DNA of 64,000 nucleotides. Origin: Bacillota bacterium (GTDB taxonomy: Bacteria; Bacillota_I; Bacilli_A; Acholeplasmatales; Acholeplasmataceae). The notes below the pieces were generated by a model. It had not been told where the DNA came from. It saw only the letters and a list, made by a program, of their open reading frames with translations, and made no database searches. Made by a program: the position numbers and the translations under genes. Of the stretch, positions 45,426 through 53,469 are shown piece after piece. Positions within the stretch are counted from its first letter, which is position 1. Each line of letters begins with the position of its first letter. The stretch is from contig JAHISX010000053.1 of NCBI GenBank assembly GCA_018817915.1, forward strand, positions 1 to 64,000, read 5' to 3'.

Positions 45426-46562
45426 TTATATAACTGAATCAATACCTTCCTTAAATCTTGCGATTACCCTTGGTATATCAGTTTCTAGAAATTCATTACC
45501 AAGCGATATTCTAACAGTACCTTTAATATATTCATCAGGAACCTTAATAGCTTTTATAACATGTGATGGTTCAATTGAGTCTGAGTTACAAGCACTACCA
45601 GTTGAAACAAAAATATCGTTTTGATCCAACCAATATGTAAGCTGTGTTCCTATGATGTCTCTAAAAGAATAGTTTAAATTTCCGGGTAATCGTCTTCCGC
45701 CTAATTCAGGGCCATTCAAAACACAATCGAAATCCATAATCATTCTTTGATGTAATCTTGAAGATAAATAGCTTAATTTTTCATAATAGGATTGTTGGTT
45801 GCTAATCGCAATTTCAGCAGCTTTTGCCATACCTACAATACCTGTGATGTTCTCAGTGCCTGATCGATGATTTTGTTCCTGCGATCCACCATGAATCAAA
45901 GGCTCAATGCTTATACCTTTTTTAACATATAAACATCCTATACCTTTTGGGCCATAAAATTTATGAGCTGATAGTGTGAGCATTGAAATATCATAAAGTG
46001 ATAAATCAATCGCTATTTGACCGAATGCTTGAACAGCATCAACATGTAGTGCGACACTATGATTTTTACAAATTTCTGATATTGCTTTTATATCTTGTAT
46101 TGTCCCAATTTCGTTATTTGCCCAGATGATAGAGACTAACAGAGTGTTTTCATTGATTGAGTTTTCCAATTTTTTAAGACTAATAAACCCTTTTTTATCA
46201 ACTGGGATATAGTGAATCTTATATCCTTTTTTTTCTAAGAATTGACATGTGTGAAGTGTTGCATGATGTTCAATTTGACTAATAATGATTTCTTTTTTTT
46301 CAGGATATGCATCTGCATAACCTCGAATTGCCCAGTTGGTTGCTTCAGTACCACCAGAAGTAAAATAGATTTCTTCTTGTAATACATTTAAACAATTTGC
46401 AACTGTCTTTCTAGACTCATTAATCGTTTTTTTGTTGGTAATACCTAATTGATGCATTGAAGATGGATTGCCATATCTGATACTAAAGAATGGTAACATG
46501 GCTTGAAGTACTTCATCATTGACAGGAGTTGTTGCTGCATAATCTAAATAAATACCTTTCAT
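45426..46562 (-). CDS. nifS: cysteine desulfurase (IscS/NifS family)
   Basis: PLP enzyme that takes sulfur from cysteine for Fe-S clusters or thio-modified tRNA. YLDYAATTPVNDEV at the start, the PLP histidine in QIEHHATLHT, the lysine in LSAHKFYGPKG and the catalytic cysteine in STGSACNS. ATG 46562 (MKGIYLDYAATTP) with GAGGTGA upstream is the start, giving 378 aa; the longer track form reads into the previous gene. It overlaps the preceding gene by 4 bases. No IscU or ThiI is in this window. Confidence 0.93.
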   Translation of the reverse strand: MKGIYLDYAATTPVNDEVLQAMLPFFSIRYGNPSSMHQLGITNKKTINESRKTVANCLNVLQEEIYFTSGGTEATNWAIRGYADAYPEKKEIIISQIEHHATLHTCQFLEKKGYKIHYIPVDKKGFISLKKLENSINENTLLVSIIWANNEIGTIQDIKAISEICKNHSVALHVDAVQAFGQIAIDLSLYDISMLTLSAHKFYGPKGIGCLYVKKGISIEPLIHGGSQEQNHRSGTENITGIVGMAKAAEIAISNQQSYYEKLSYLSSRLHQRMIMDFDCVLNGPELGGRRLPGNLNYSFRDIIGTQLTYWLDQNDIFVSTGSACNSDSIEPSHVIKAIKVPDEYIKGTVRISLGNEFLETDIPRVIARFKEGIDSVI

Positions 46563-46858
46563 TTTTTCACCTCGATTGATAGGAAACATGTTTCTATGTC
46601 AGGGATATCTATGAAGTCAAGTTTTTGTTCATAATGAGCAAGTGAGAAATCAGTAATAGGTAAAGTTGGAAATAGAGCAAGAAATTCATCAGCAAGTTTT
46701 TGAGAAGCATATGATTGATGAATGACACAAGGCTCAGGATCACTGAATAATTCAATTGATTTTAGAGTGACTGCTTTTTCTTTTATAGGTAGTGCAATAG
46801 GTTTACCCTTAAACAAAACTCTGTTCTTTGAGTTTTTAATTGTAATTTGATATTTCAT
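46559..46858 (-). CDS. hypothetical protein coupled to the cysteine desulfurase
   Basis: I do not recognise this 99-aa protein. It has no membrane segment, begins with strand-like KYQITIKNSKNRVLFKGKPI and has two separated cysteines (PEPCVI, IETCFL). GAGGTG is 5 bases before the ATG. It overlaps the desulfurase start by ATGA, and the gene order (thioredoxin-CcdA, this protein, NifS) hints at a thiol or sulfur link; that is inference only. Confidence 0.7.
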   Translation of the reverse strand: MKYQITIKNSKNRVLFKGKPIALPIKEKAVTLKSIELFSDPEPCVIHQSYASQKLADEFLALFPTLPITDFSLAHYEQKLDFIDIPDIETCFLSIEVKK

Positions 46859-46867
46859 TTTGACACC

Positions 46868-48025
46868 TCAATTCACGAATATAACAAAGAAGACATAATA
46901 GATAAAAATAGCTAGAAAGACAAGTGCACTAAATAACTTGATTAAATTTAAGCGCTCTCTCATGAATGCAGCAATTGATGTTATAGATTGAGTCTTAATT
47001 GCAATAAAAGCAATGATAATTAATGGAAGAACAAAAATAAAATTATAAAGTAATAGAAGTAGAACACCACTTCTAGTATGACTTGAGTCATGAATCAATG
47101 TTAAAATAGCTGTTAAATATGCTTGTCCTGTACATAAAAATTCTGTAAATGATATAAGGATACCAATGGTGAAAGTGATTAAATATAGACTTATGCGACC
47201 TTCATCCATTCTTTTTGTAAATGCTGATATAAGACGTTTATTAAACTTTTGGATACCTTTTGGAAGCTGGTTTTTTACTTTATCATATCGCTTATTAGAA
47301 GTAATGATAAAGTCATACATATTTAGTAAAAACAGAAATAACGCAATACTTGTAATAATCCAAGGAACTGCCTGAATGATGAACGAAGCAGAATTGAACT
47401 GTCCTAAAAATTGATATAAAAAGGTACCAAATAAAAAATAACTAATAAAGATTGCTGAGATAAAAGTAAGACTTACACCCAATAGAATCCTTTTATTTTT
47501 AGTAAAACGAAGTAGTGAAATGAATAATAAAAGCATTGCTATAGCACAAGGATTAATACCATCAACAAGTCCTAATAGTATGTATGAGATGAGTGAAAAT
47601 TCATTAATTGTTGATGACTGAAGTGGCAATAGAGATTGCGTATCCATGACTATCTGTATCTCGTTATTTTGAACACCTTCTCTAATGGCAGTGCGTCCAG
47701 CAAAATAAGTTGATCCGACAAATAGAACGGGAATTTGATCATCAGTCATTAAAAAGTCATATGTGTACTGATAATCACTAAGAAGTCCTGGATTATTAAC
47801 ATCATCTTCTAAATAATAAATTAAGATTAAATAACCTTCATCTTGAAGTGTTTGAATTGAACCATCACTTTCTAAACCTTGACAATCGGTGCACCAATGA
47901 GAAGCAAAGTAGACAGCATCGTATGTAATATCATCTGCCCCAAAGGTACTAAAATTACTTGATGACAGAGTGATGATAACAAATATAATCATTGTAGAAA
48001 ATATGAATTTAATAAGCTGTTTCAT
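46868..48025 (-). CDS. fusion of exported thioredoxin-like domain and CcdA/DsbD-like membrane domain
   Basis: A 385-aa protein. An N-terminal signal/anchor (residues 4-22) leads to a short thioredoxin-like domain with HWCTDCQG (C45, C48) and a cis-proline-like DQIPVLFVG. The membrane domain begins near 143 and has six or so segments with VDGINPCAIAML (C160) and EFLCTGQAYL (C298), the paired cysteines of CcdA/DsbD electron carriers. It could pass electrons across the membrane to its own outward thioredoxin domain. GGAGGA is the RBS. In line with ansA and nifS. Confidence 0.82.
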   Translation of the reverse strand: MKQLIKFIFSTMIIFVIITLSSSNFSTFGADDITYDAVYFASHWCTDCQGLESDGSIQTLQDEGYLILIYYLEDDVNNPGLLSDYQYTYDFLMTDDQIPVLFVGSTYFAGRTAIREGVQNNEIQIVMDTQSLLPLQSSTINEFSLISYILLGLVDGINPCAIAMLLLFISLLRFTKNKRILLGVSLTFISAIFISYFLFGTFLYQFLGQFNSASFIIQAVPWIITSIALFLFLLNMYDFIITSNKRYDKVKNQLPKGIQKFNKRLISAFTKRMDEGRISLYLITFTIGILISFTEFLCTGQAYLTAILTLIHDSSHTRSGVLLLLLYNFIFVLPLIIIAFIAIKTQSITSIAAFMRERLNLIKLFSALVFLAIFIYYVFFVIFVN

Positions 48026-48075
48026 GTTTGTCCTCCTGTAATCTAGTAGGTCATATTGTTGGATCTTATTGAGTT

Positions 48076-48756
48076 CTACAAGCTAATATGATTTTCAATT
48101 CTTGATTTCAAATAGATTAAACCAATTGTCATAAGAATGATTACTGGCATTAAAAGACCCAAATTAAAGATGAGTAATCCTGTAAAACCATTAGAGTAAG
48201 TTGATGGATCCAAAAATGGATATATATAAGATGCACCTTGAAAATCAGTAAGAACTGAAGACAATAAATTTCCAAATAATGGGTGAATCCATGTGTAGAC
48301 AGAAACCAAAAAAATGAGGGGATGAAGTAGTCCAATCCAGAAGTCCTTGAGACTGAAAATATGGTTTAAAATAATGAAGTAAAATGATATGTAAAATAGT
48401 GGTGTGATCGTATGTAAAAGGTGCTGCATAAAGTTTATATTTGATAGATATGAAGCAAGGAAAAGGTGAAAAACAAAACCAGTAATTGTAATATCAATTA
48501 ACCCAATTAACGCGAGTACTTTAAACCAATGTTTATCACCTTTTTTTAATAGGAAAAGTGACATAACAATGAATACAAGTAAATTGCTTTGAGTTGTGAA
48601 ATAGAGTGAAGTAACAATAAGTCGATCAAAAGGTGATTCATAAACTAGAACTCTCCCTATTAAAAAACCAACACCAAGAGCAGTAACTAAAAAAACAAAA
48701 ATTGAAAAAGAAGTAACAAAGTTTTTATTGTGACGTAGCTTTGAAATAATCTCCAT
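48076..48756 (-). CDS. Pr6Pr-like integral membrane protein
   Basis: A 226-aa protein with six hydrophobic segments. LYFTTQSNLLVFIVM, HLLHTITPLFYI and the late ASYIYPFLDP resemble the Pr6Pr membrane protein family (F420/FAR-17a-like), whose function is unclear. AAGGAG lies 6 bases before the ATG. It is 15 bases downstream of ansA and probably cotranscribed. No catalytic residues can be named with confidence. Confidence 0.65.
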   Translation of the reverse strand: MEIISKLRHNKNFVTSFSIFVFLVTALGVGFLIGRVLVYESPFDRLIVTSLYFTTQSNLLVFIVMSLFLLKKGDKHWFKVLALIGLIDITITGFVFHLFLASYLSNINFMQHLLHTITPLFYISFYFIILNHIFSLKDFWIGLLHPLIFLVSVYTWIHPLFGNLLSSVLTDFQGASYIYPFLDPSTYSNGFTGLLIFNLGLLMPVIILMTIGLIYLKSRIENHISL

Positions 48757-48771
48757 GACTACTCCTTCTAA

Positions 48772-49755
48772 TTAATTTTCAAAAAATGAAACAATATCCT
48801 GATGTGTATCAAGAGCATTGATTGCAATGAGTAATTTTATACGTGCTTTTTGACTACTTAAATTTTCAGCAAAAATAACACCTAAGCGTTTCAAGTGATG
48901 ACCGCCACCATTATATCCGTACGTATCGAGTACGCGTCCCATTGGACAACGAGAAGTTAAAACAACAGGTATACCTTTTTCAATAGCTAAGATAATGCCA
49001 TCAAGCATTTGAGGAGGAACATTGCCTCTTCCTAAAGCCTCAATAACAATTCCGTCAATACCACTTTGAATAAGTAAGTTTAGTATGAGTGAACTTGAGC
49101 CTGAATAGGCTTTGACGATTTCAACCGTTTTTGTAAGTGATTGTGGTTTAACGAAATCTTGTCTATGATGAGCATCATGATAGTAAAGTACGTTCTCTTC
49201 ATCAACAATACCAATTGGACCGAACTCCATTGATTTAAAAGTATCTAGTGCCAATGTATGTGTTTTTGTGACTTCAGAAGCTGCATTGATTTCATCATTC
49301 ATTACAAGGAGTACACCTTTTTTAATGGATTCAGGTGACGCTGCAACACGAATTGAAGAAACAAGGTTGGATAATCCATCATATCCAAGCTCTGAAAATG
49401 AACGCATAGAACCAGTAAAAACTACTGGTTTTTTCGTTTCTAAATATAAATCTAAGAAGTAAGCAGACTCTTCAATAGTGTCAGTGCCATGAGTAATAAC
49501 GACACCATCAATGTTAGAATCCATAAGATAAGAATCAGTTAGTTGAGCCAATATGAACATATCCTTAGGAGTTACTGAAGGAGATGGCTTCAAAGAAAAC
49601 TGATGAGATCTTAGTTCTATACCCTTTAATTCTGATGAGATGTTACTAAGTAATTCCTTTTGATTGTCTGTAATGTCAGCCTTACTCGATGAGTCAAGTT
49701 TTTGCATTGATATTGTACCACCAGTAAAAATGACTAAAATTGTTTTTTCTCGCAT
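48772..49755 (-). CDS. ansA: type I L-asparaginase
   Basis: Hydrolyses asparagine to aspartate and ammonia. The catalytic motifs are FTGGTISM near residue 10 and ITHGTDTIEESAYFLD near 87, with PVVFTGSMR. There is no signal peptide, as in the cytoplasmic type I enzymes, and the 327-aa length fits. The start follows GGTGATAAT. First gene of a minus-strand run ending at nifS. Confidence 0.93.
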   Translation of the reverse strand: MREKTILVIFTGGTISMQKLDSSSKADITDNQKELLSNISSELKGIELRSHQFSLKPSPSVTPKDMFILAQLTDSYLMDSNIDGVVITHGTDTIEESAYFLDLYLETKKPVVFTGSMRSFSELGYDGLSNLVSSIRVAASPESIKKGVLLVMNDEINAASEVTKTHTLALDTFKSMEFGPIGIVDEENVLYYHDAHHRQDFVKPQSLTKTVEIVKAYSGSSSLILNLLIQSGIDGIVIEALGRGNVPPQMLDGIILAIEKGIPVVLTSRCPMGRVLDTYGYNGGGHHLKRLGVIFAENLSSQKARIKLLIAINALDTHQDIVSFFEN

Positions 49756-49770
49756 ATTATCACCATATAT

Positions 49771-49779
49771 ATTGTATCA
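49771..49779 (-). promoter_or_regulatory. extended -10 promoter of ansA
   Basis: Minus strand TGATACAAT, 15 bases before the ansA start, followed closely by the GGTGAT RBS. Confidence 0.6.
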
Positions 49780-49792
49780 TATTTGCGTTTTT

Positions 49793-49820
49793 TTGACATA
49801 TGAGAAATATAAGTTAGTAT
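49793..49820 (+). promoter_or_regulatory. orphan plus-strand promoter-like sequence
   Basis: TTGACA, 16 bases, TAGTAT, pointing into the geneless region and the GC-richer patch. It could be chance or drive a small RNA. Confidence 0.3.
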
Positions 49821-50103
49821 TTGTCAATTTTCGATAGTTCACAGACCATAAGGTACGTAGAAGCCGAAGTTCGACGATAACCACACAATCAACATACCCA
49901 CACCAAACCCATTGACCGCACAGTAAGCTTATTATTATATGGTTAACATAATATATATTATAGGTACAAATACGAAATAGAAAAGAAGCTGTCAAACGAT
50001 TTAATGACCTTTGTGAATTGTGTATTACCATATTTGGTTGCAGATTTCATAACTTCTACCCTTATTAAATAAGGTAATATATCTTAAATGCGTATGATAA
50101 TTA

Positions 50104-50418
50104 ATATGGAGAGTACATTTTCAGCGTGTGAACTATCAAAAGCTGTATAATTGTATGTCCTGTGCTTTCAGACGTTGAGAATGTGTATTTTGATGAATTT
50201 GAGGGTTTGCACATTTTAATGTGGTTGAGCTTGGTTTCTTCTTCTTTTAATGTATATATAGGTGTCTTATTTTTTTGAACTTTTTTTTCAATTAAGTTTG
50301 AGCGCGTGATCTCAGAGGTTGAATCACACTTAATAACAACTTAGTCAATCTGGATTGATCTATTGATTTTTACTAATCTTAATATTTCTTCCTCGTCATA
50401 AATTTTTAGAAAATTATT
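50104..50418 (-). pseudogene. possible decayed reading frame
   Basis: On the minus strand one frame stays open for 25 codons (…NNFLKIYDEEEILRLVKINRSIQID), meets a TAA at 50341-50343 and stays open for another 79 codons (VVIKCDSTSEITRSN… to MYSPY). That is unusual in DNA this rich in A and T. The same frame upstream reads YLENTIATYNEM between stops. There is no start codon or RBS and I recognise no family. It may be a gene remnant or chance. Confidence 0.3.
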
Positions 50419-50919
50419 TTGTTATACTTTTCAACTCATTTCATTATATGTTGCAATGGTGTTTTCCAAGTATCAAATGTGGGCAATGACAATTGAATTT
50501 GAAAATATCTTAAAAACTCTCGAAGGAGTATTTTATCACATTTTGACTTTCGATTCTTCTCACCTCATTAATATTTTTAAATAAACGAATTTGAATATGT
50601 TACGCTATCTCAGTTTTACATTGTCTTGATTTTTTATAATTACATGTGTTTCTCCTTCTTTTCTTTGAACGTGTATTTAATTGTCTTTCATTACATAAAG
50701 TCTATTCATATGAACTTTTTAATTTTTATTTTCAATTTAACCATTTCATGAAATCTTACCAAAATTAATCGAGTATCTCTTTTAAATAGAAATATTAAAA
50801 TTAATTTAAAAATAGGGAAAAGTTTATAAATACTAAACTTACGAATTATACTATATTTTTTCTTATGGCTTTTTATGTATGAACAAAACGATATACATAT
50901 GTACAAAAAAAATGTGAAT

Positions 50920-51711
50920 CTATTTGATCCACAATTCTATGAGTTCTATGATTTCTTTTGATTTCTCGAATATTGCAACATGCCCACAATCTTCTAACAA
51001 TACCAGTTGACTGTTCTGAATCTCTTGATGAATGAGTTCAGAAAACTTAGGTGGTTTTAAGATATCATCCATACCGCATATAATGAGCGTATGTGCAACA
51101 ATTCCTTTTAAATGATTCGTCATATTGACATCATCATTAAATGTCTTATACAGTGTGATTTGACCCTCTAAATAACTGGGATCAACATGACGTGTTGCTT
51201 GTGCTCTCTTTTCTAGAAAGTCCATATTTTCTTTCATGAACGTTGGTCCATAAATACTTTTCGCCATTCCCCAAAAGAATGCATATCCATCACGTGCTTC
51301 ACACAACTCAATCCAATGATTAATCTCTTTAACCATCTGCTCATCAGTTTCGCTGACTGAATCGATAATGACAAGAGACTTCACATATTCAGGATAACTG
51401 AAAGCTAATTTCATAGCAACTTCACCACCATAACTTGTCCCTACAAAATGAGCTTTTGTAATCTTTAATTCATTGAGAATCATGATGGTTTCTTCTGCAT
51501 GTTCTAAGAACGTATAAGGGCCTTTTGGTTTATCCGATTTTAGCTGTCCTTTGAAGTCATGCAAGATGATTCTATACCCTTGATCTATAAAGGGTTTCAT
51601 GATGCTATACCAGCTGTTTGTTGATGCCATAACCCCATTTAAGAAGACGATGACTTCTCCATTTGGATCACCTAAATCTTCAACAAATAAATTCATATTT
51701 TTTATTTTCAT
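50920..51711 (-). CDS. alpha/beta hydrolase (hydrolase 3 of the acyl locus)
   Basis: A 263-aa hydrolase: oxyanion segment VFLNGVMASTNSW (NG in place of the usual HG), nucleophile VGTSYGGEVA, acid CGMDDILKPP and histidine DCGHVAIFE. It is a paralogue of the 52647 gene: both share the LNGxMxSTxSW and SYGGEVA segments and a cap with RDG and KR patterns. AAGGAG is the RBS. Last gene of the locus, separated from hydrolase 2 by a terminator-like hairpin. Substrate unknown; an ester or CoA thioester is plausible from the context. Confidence 0.85.
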   Translation of the reverse strand: MKIKNMNLFVEDLGDPNGEVIVFLNGVMASTNSWYSIMKPFIDQGYRIILHDFKGQLKSDKPKGPYTFLEHAEETIMILNELKITKAHFVGTSYGGEVAMKLAFSYPEYVKSLVIIDSVSETDEQMVKEINHWIELCEARDGYAFFWGMAKSIYGPTFMKENMDFLEKRAQATRHVDPSYLEGQITLYKTFNDDVNMTNHLKGIVAHTLIICGMDDILKPPKFSELIHQEIQNSQLVLLEDCGHVAIFEKSKEIIELIELWIK

Positions 51712-51728
51712 AAGTTATACTCCTTATC

Positions 51729-51748
51729 AAAAAAGGGCTGAGCCCTTT
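51729..51748 (-). terminator. hairpin terminator between hydrolases 2 and 3 (minus strand)
   Basis: AAAGGGC-TGA-GCCCTTT with a TTTTTT tail on the minus strand; it overlaps the stop of the upstream gene. It would reduce expression of the last gene. Confidence 0.65.
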
Positions 51749-52634
51749 AATGATTTATAAAATTGAGTATGTCTTTTGTGAGCTGGTCAGGTACATCGAC
51801 CAAAGGAGAGTGCCCACAATTTTCATAAACAATTAATGTAGATATTTTTTCTAATGCTTTCACATTTTCTTTAACCATGTATTCAGGAACAACGATATCT
51901 TTTGTTCCCCATGTATGAAGAACAGGACATTTAATCTTATTGATATTTTGAGTACCTGCATTGTAGAAGTTGTGGATGTCTGACATGTTTAGGTTTGCAA
52001 GAGCCCAGTCAGCATCGATTAAATTCTTTTGCTTCAAAGATTCTTCAACCCATAAAGTATTATCTTCAACACTAGGTTTACCAACCGTATAGATTGTCAC
52101 ATCGAAGATGTAACTCATGATCGCGAAATTGTGATTCTTTTGTGCTTCTAAAAGTGGAACAACTTGAATCTTATCTTTACCGAGTTCATCTGCTGATTCA
52201 TAAGCTTGTCCTACGAGTGGTTGACCAAGTTCATTCTTCTTAAAGACTGGATAACCTCTATGTGTTGTTGAGTTAATTAGAACAAGCTTTAAAACATCTT
52301 TAGGATGGTTTGCTGCAAGTTCTAATGCAACACCTCCACCCAGTGACCAACCCACAACAAAAGCTTCTTGAATGTTTAATGCTTCCATGAATAAATGCAC
52401 ATCATTAGCAAGTTCTGCTAAACTACTAATTCTACGAAAATAACTTGAATCCCCATAACCTCTTAAATCAGGGGCAATGACTCTAACGTCTTTTGGTAGT
52501 CTAGAAAGCAAAGGTGTAAAGTGTAGTGAAGATGAAAAGTTACCATGTATTAGAACAATTGTTTTTTGTCCTTCACCTTGATCAACATAAGAAATAACTT
52601 CACCATTCTTGAGTGTGATTTTCTTCTTTTCCAT
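51747..52634 (-). CDS. alpha/beta hydrolase (hydrolase 2 of the acyl locus)
   Basis: A 295-aa hydrolase of the classic lipase/dehalogenase-like kind: VLIHGNFSSSLHF oxyanion segment, APDLRGYGDSS, nucleophile VVGWSLGGGVALE, acid WGTKDIVVPEYM and histidine ENCGHSPLVDVP. ATG 52634 lies 8 bases after AGGAGG; the track's TTG at 52640 is too close to the RBS. It is less like the other two hydrolases of the locus. Substrate unknown. Confidence 0.85.
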   Translation of the reverse strand: MEKKKITLKNGEVISYVDQGEGQKTIVLIHGNFSSSLHFTPLLSRLPKDVRVIAPDLRGYGDSSYFRRISSLAELANDVHLFMEALNIQEAFVVGWSLGGGVALELAANHPKDVLKLVLINSTTHRGYPVFKKNELGQPLVGQAYESADELGKDKIQVVPLLEAQKNHNFAIMSYIFDVTIYTVGKPSVEDNTLWVEESLKQKNLIDADWALANLNMSDIHNFYNAGTQNINKIKCPVLHTWGTKDIVVPEYMVKENVKALEKISTLIVYENCGHSPLVDVPDQLTKDILNFINH

Positions 52635-52646
52635 AATCAATTCCTC

Positions 52647-53468
52647 CTATATATTATATTCAGTCTCTAAGGTATTAATGAATCCTAAAACCAGAGAAAC
52701 AAAGATTAATGGTTTTTCATACATAGATGCATGTCCTACACCAGGTAGGATAACAAGTTCAGAATTTTTAATTTGCTTATGAAGTTCTCTTTGATTTGCA
52801 ATTGGAGTCAAGTAATCTTCATCTGCAGCAACAATTAATGTTGGAGCTATGATCTTAACTAAGTCTTTTCTGACATCATAGGATTCAGCACTATTTGTCA
52901 ATCTTTCCATTGCATCTAAAAAGACAGGATTAGAAAATATTGGAAGGAGAAAAGCTTCACGCTTTTTCATCCATTCTAGTTTTGATTCATAATAGCTAGG
53001 AGAATAGATGACTGGAATGGTTGCTTTATAATATGTAGATCCATCTCTTGTTCTTCCAATGGCATTCCATTGATGACCAATTTCTGCTAACCAAGGTGAT
53101 GTATAAGGTGTTGTGTTGAATAAGACCAAACGATCAATCATATAAGGAAATTTAATTGCAAACATTGTAGCAACTTCACCACCATAAGAAATACCTACGA
53201 CATTGACTTTATGGATACCGATCTCTTTTAAGAGTGCTTCAATGATGTCGACTTGAATGTCTTGAGTATATGCACTGTTTTCTAATTTATCACTTTGACC
53301 TTGATCGATGAAATCTAGACGTATGAATTGATTTTGAGCTGTAAAGGATTTGACAAAAGGTTCCCAGCTCTTTGTTGACATCATGATGCCATTAAGGATG
53401 AGGATTGGTTTCCCTTCACCTTGCACATCATAAAATATTTTTCTACCTTTAAAATTAAGAGTCGACAT
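52647..53468 (-). CDS. alpha/beta hydrolase (hydrolase 1 of the acyl locus)
   Basis: A 273-aa hydrolase: ILILNGIMMSTKSW (NG oxyanion variant), nucleophile VVGISYGGEVA, acid AADEDYLTP and histidine GVGHASMYEKP. Paralogous to the 50920 gene, which suggests two enzymes for related substrates. The start follows GGAGC and lies one base from the CoA-transferase stop, so the two are translationally linked. That link favours a CoA-ester or acyl-ester substrate, as inference. Confidence 0.85.
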   Translation of the reverse strand: MSTLNFKGRKIFYDVQGEGKPILILNGIMMSTKSWEPFVKSFTAQNQFIRLDFIDQGQSDKLENSAYTQDIQVDIIEALLKEIGIHKVNVVGISYGGEVATMFAIKFPYMIDRLVLFNTTPYTSPWLAEIGHQWNAIGRTRDGSTYYKATIPVIYSPSYYESKLEWMKKREAFLLPIFSNPVFLDAMERLTNSAESYDVRKDLVKIIAPTLIVAADEDYLTPIANQRELHKQIKNSELVILPGVGHASMYEKPLIFVSLVLGFINTLETEYNI

Positions 53469-53469
53469 G

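Larger units (their letters stand above)
49756..50919. other. 1.16-kb AT-rich region without an intact gene
   Basis: The two short track ORFs here (49777 minus, 50706 minus) have no RBS or protein-like composition and are rejected. The region holds the ansA promoter, a GC-richer patch at about 49845-49925, a CCTTATTAAATAAGG palindrome (50069-50083) and a decayed-looking minus-strand frame at 50104-50560. No tRNA, IS inverted repeat or CRISPR array was seen. Confidence 0.6.

Noticed and set aside
49777-50031. 84-aa minus ORF in the gap
   Set aside because: It has no RBS, runs over the ansA promoter, and its composition looks random.
50706-50906. 66-aa minus ORF in the gap
   Set aside because: Extremely AT-rich, poly-Ile/Lys/Phe product with no usable RBS; expected by chance in such DNA.
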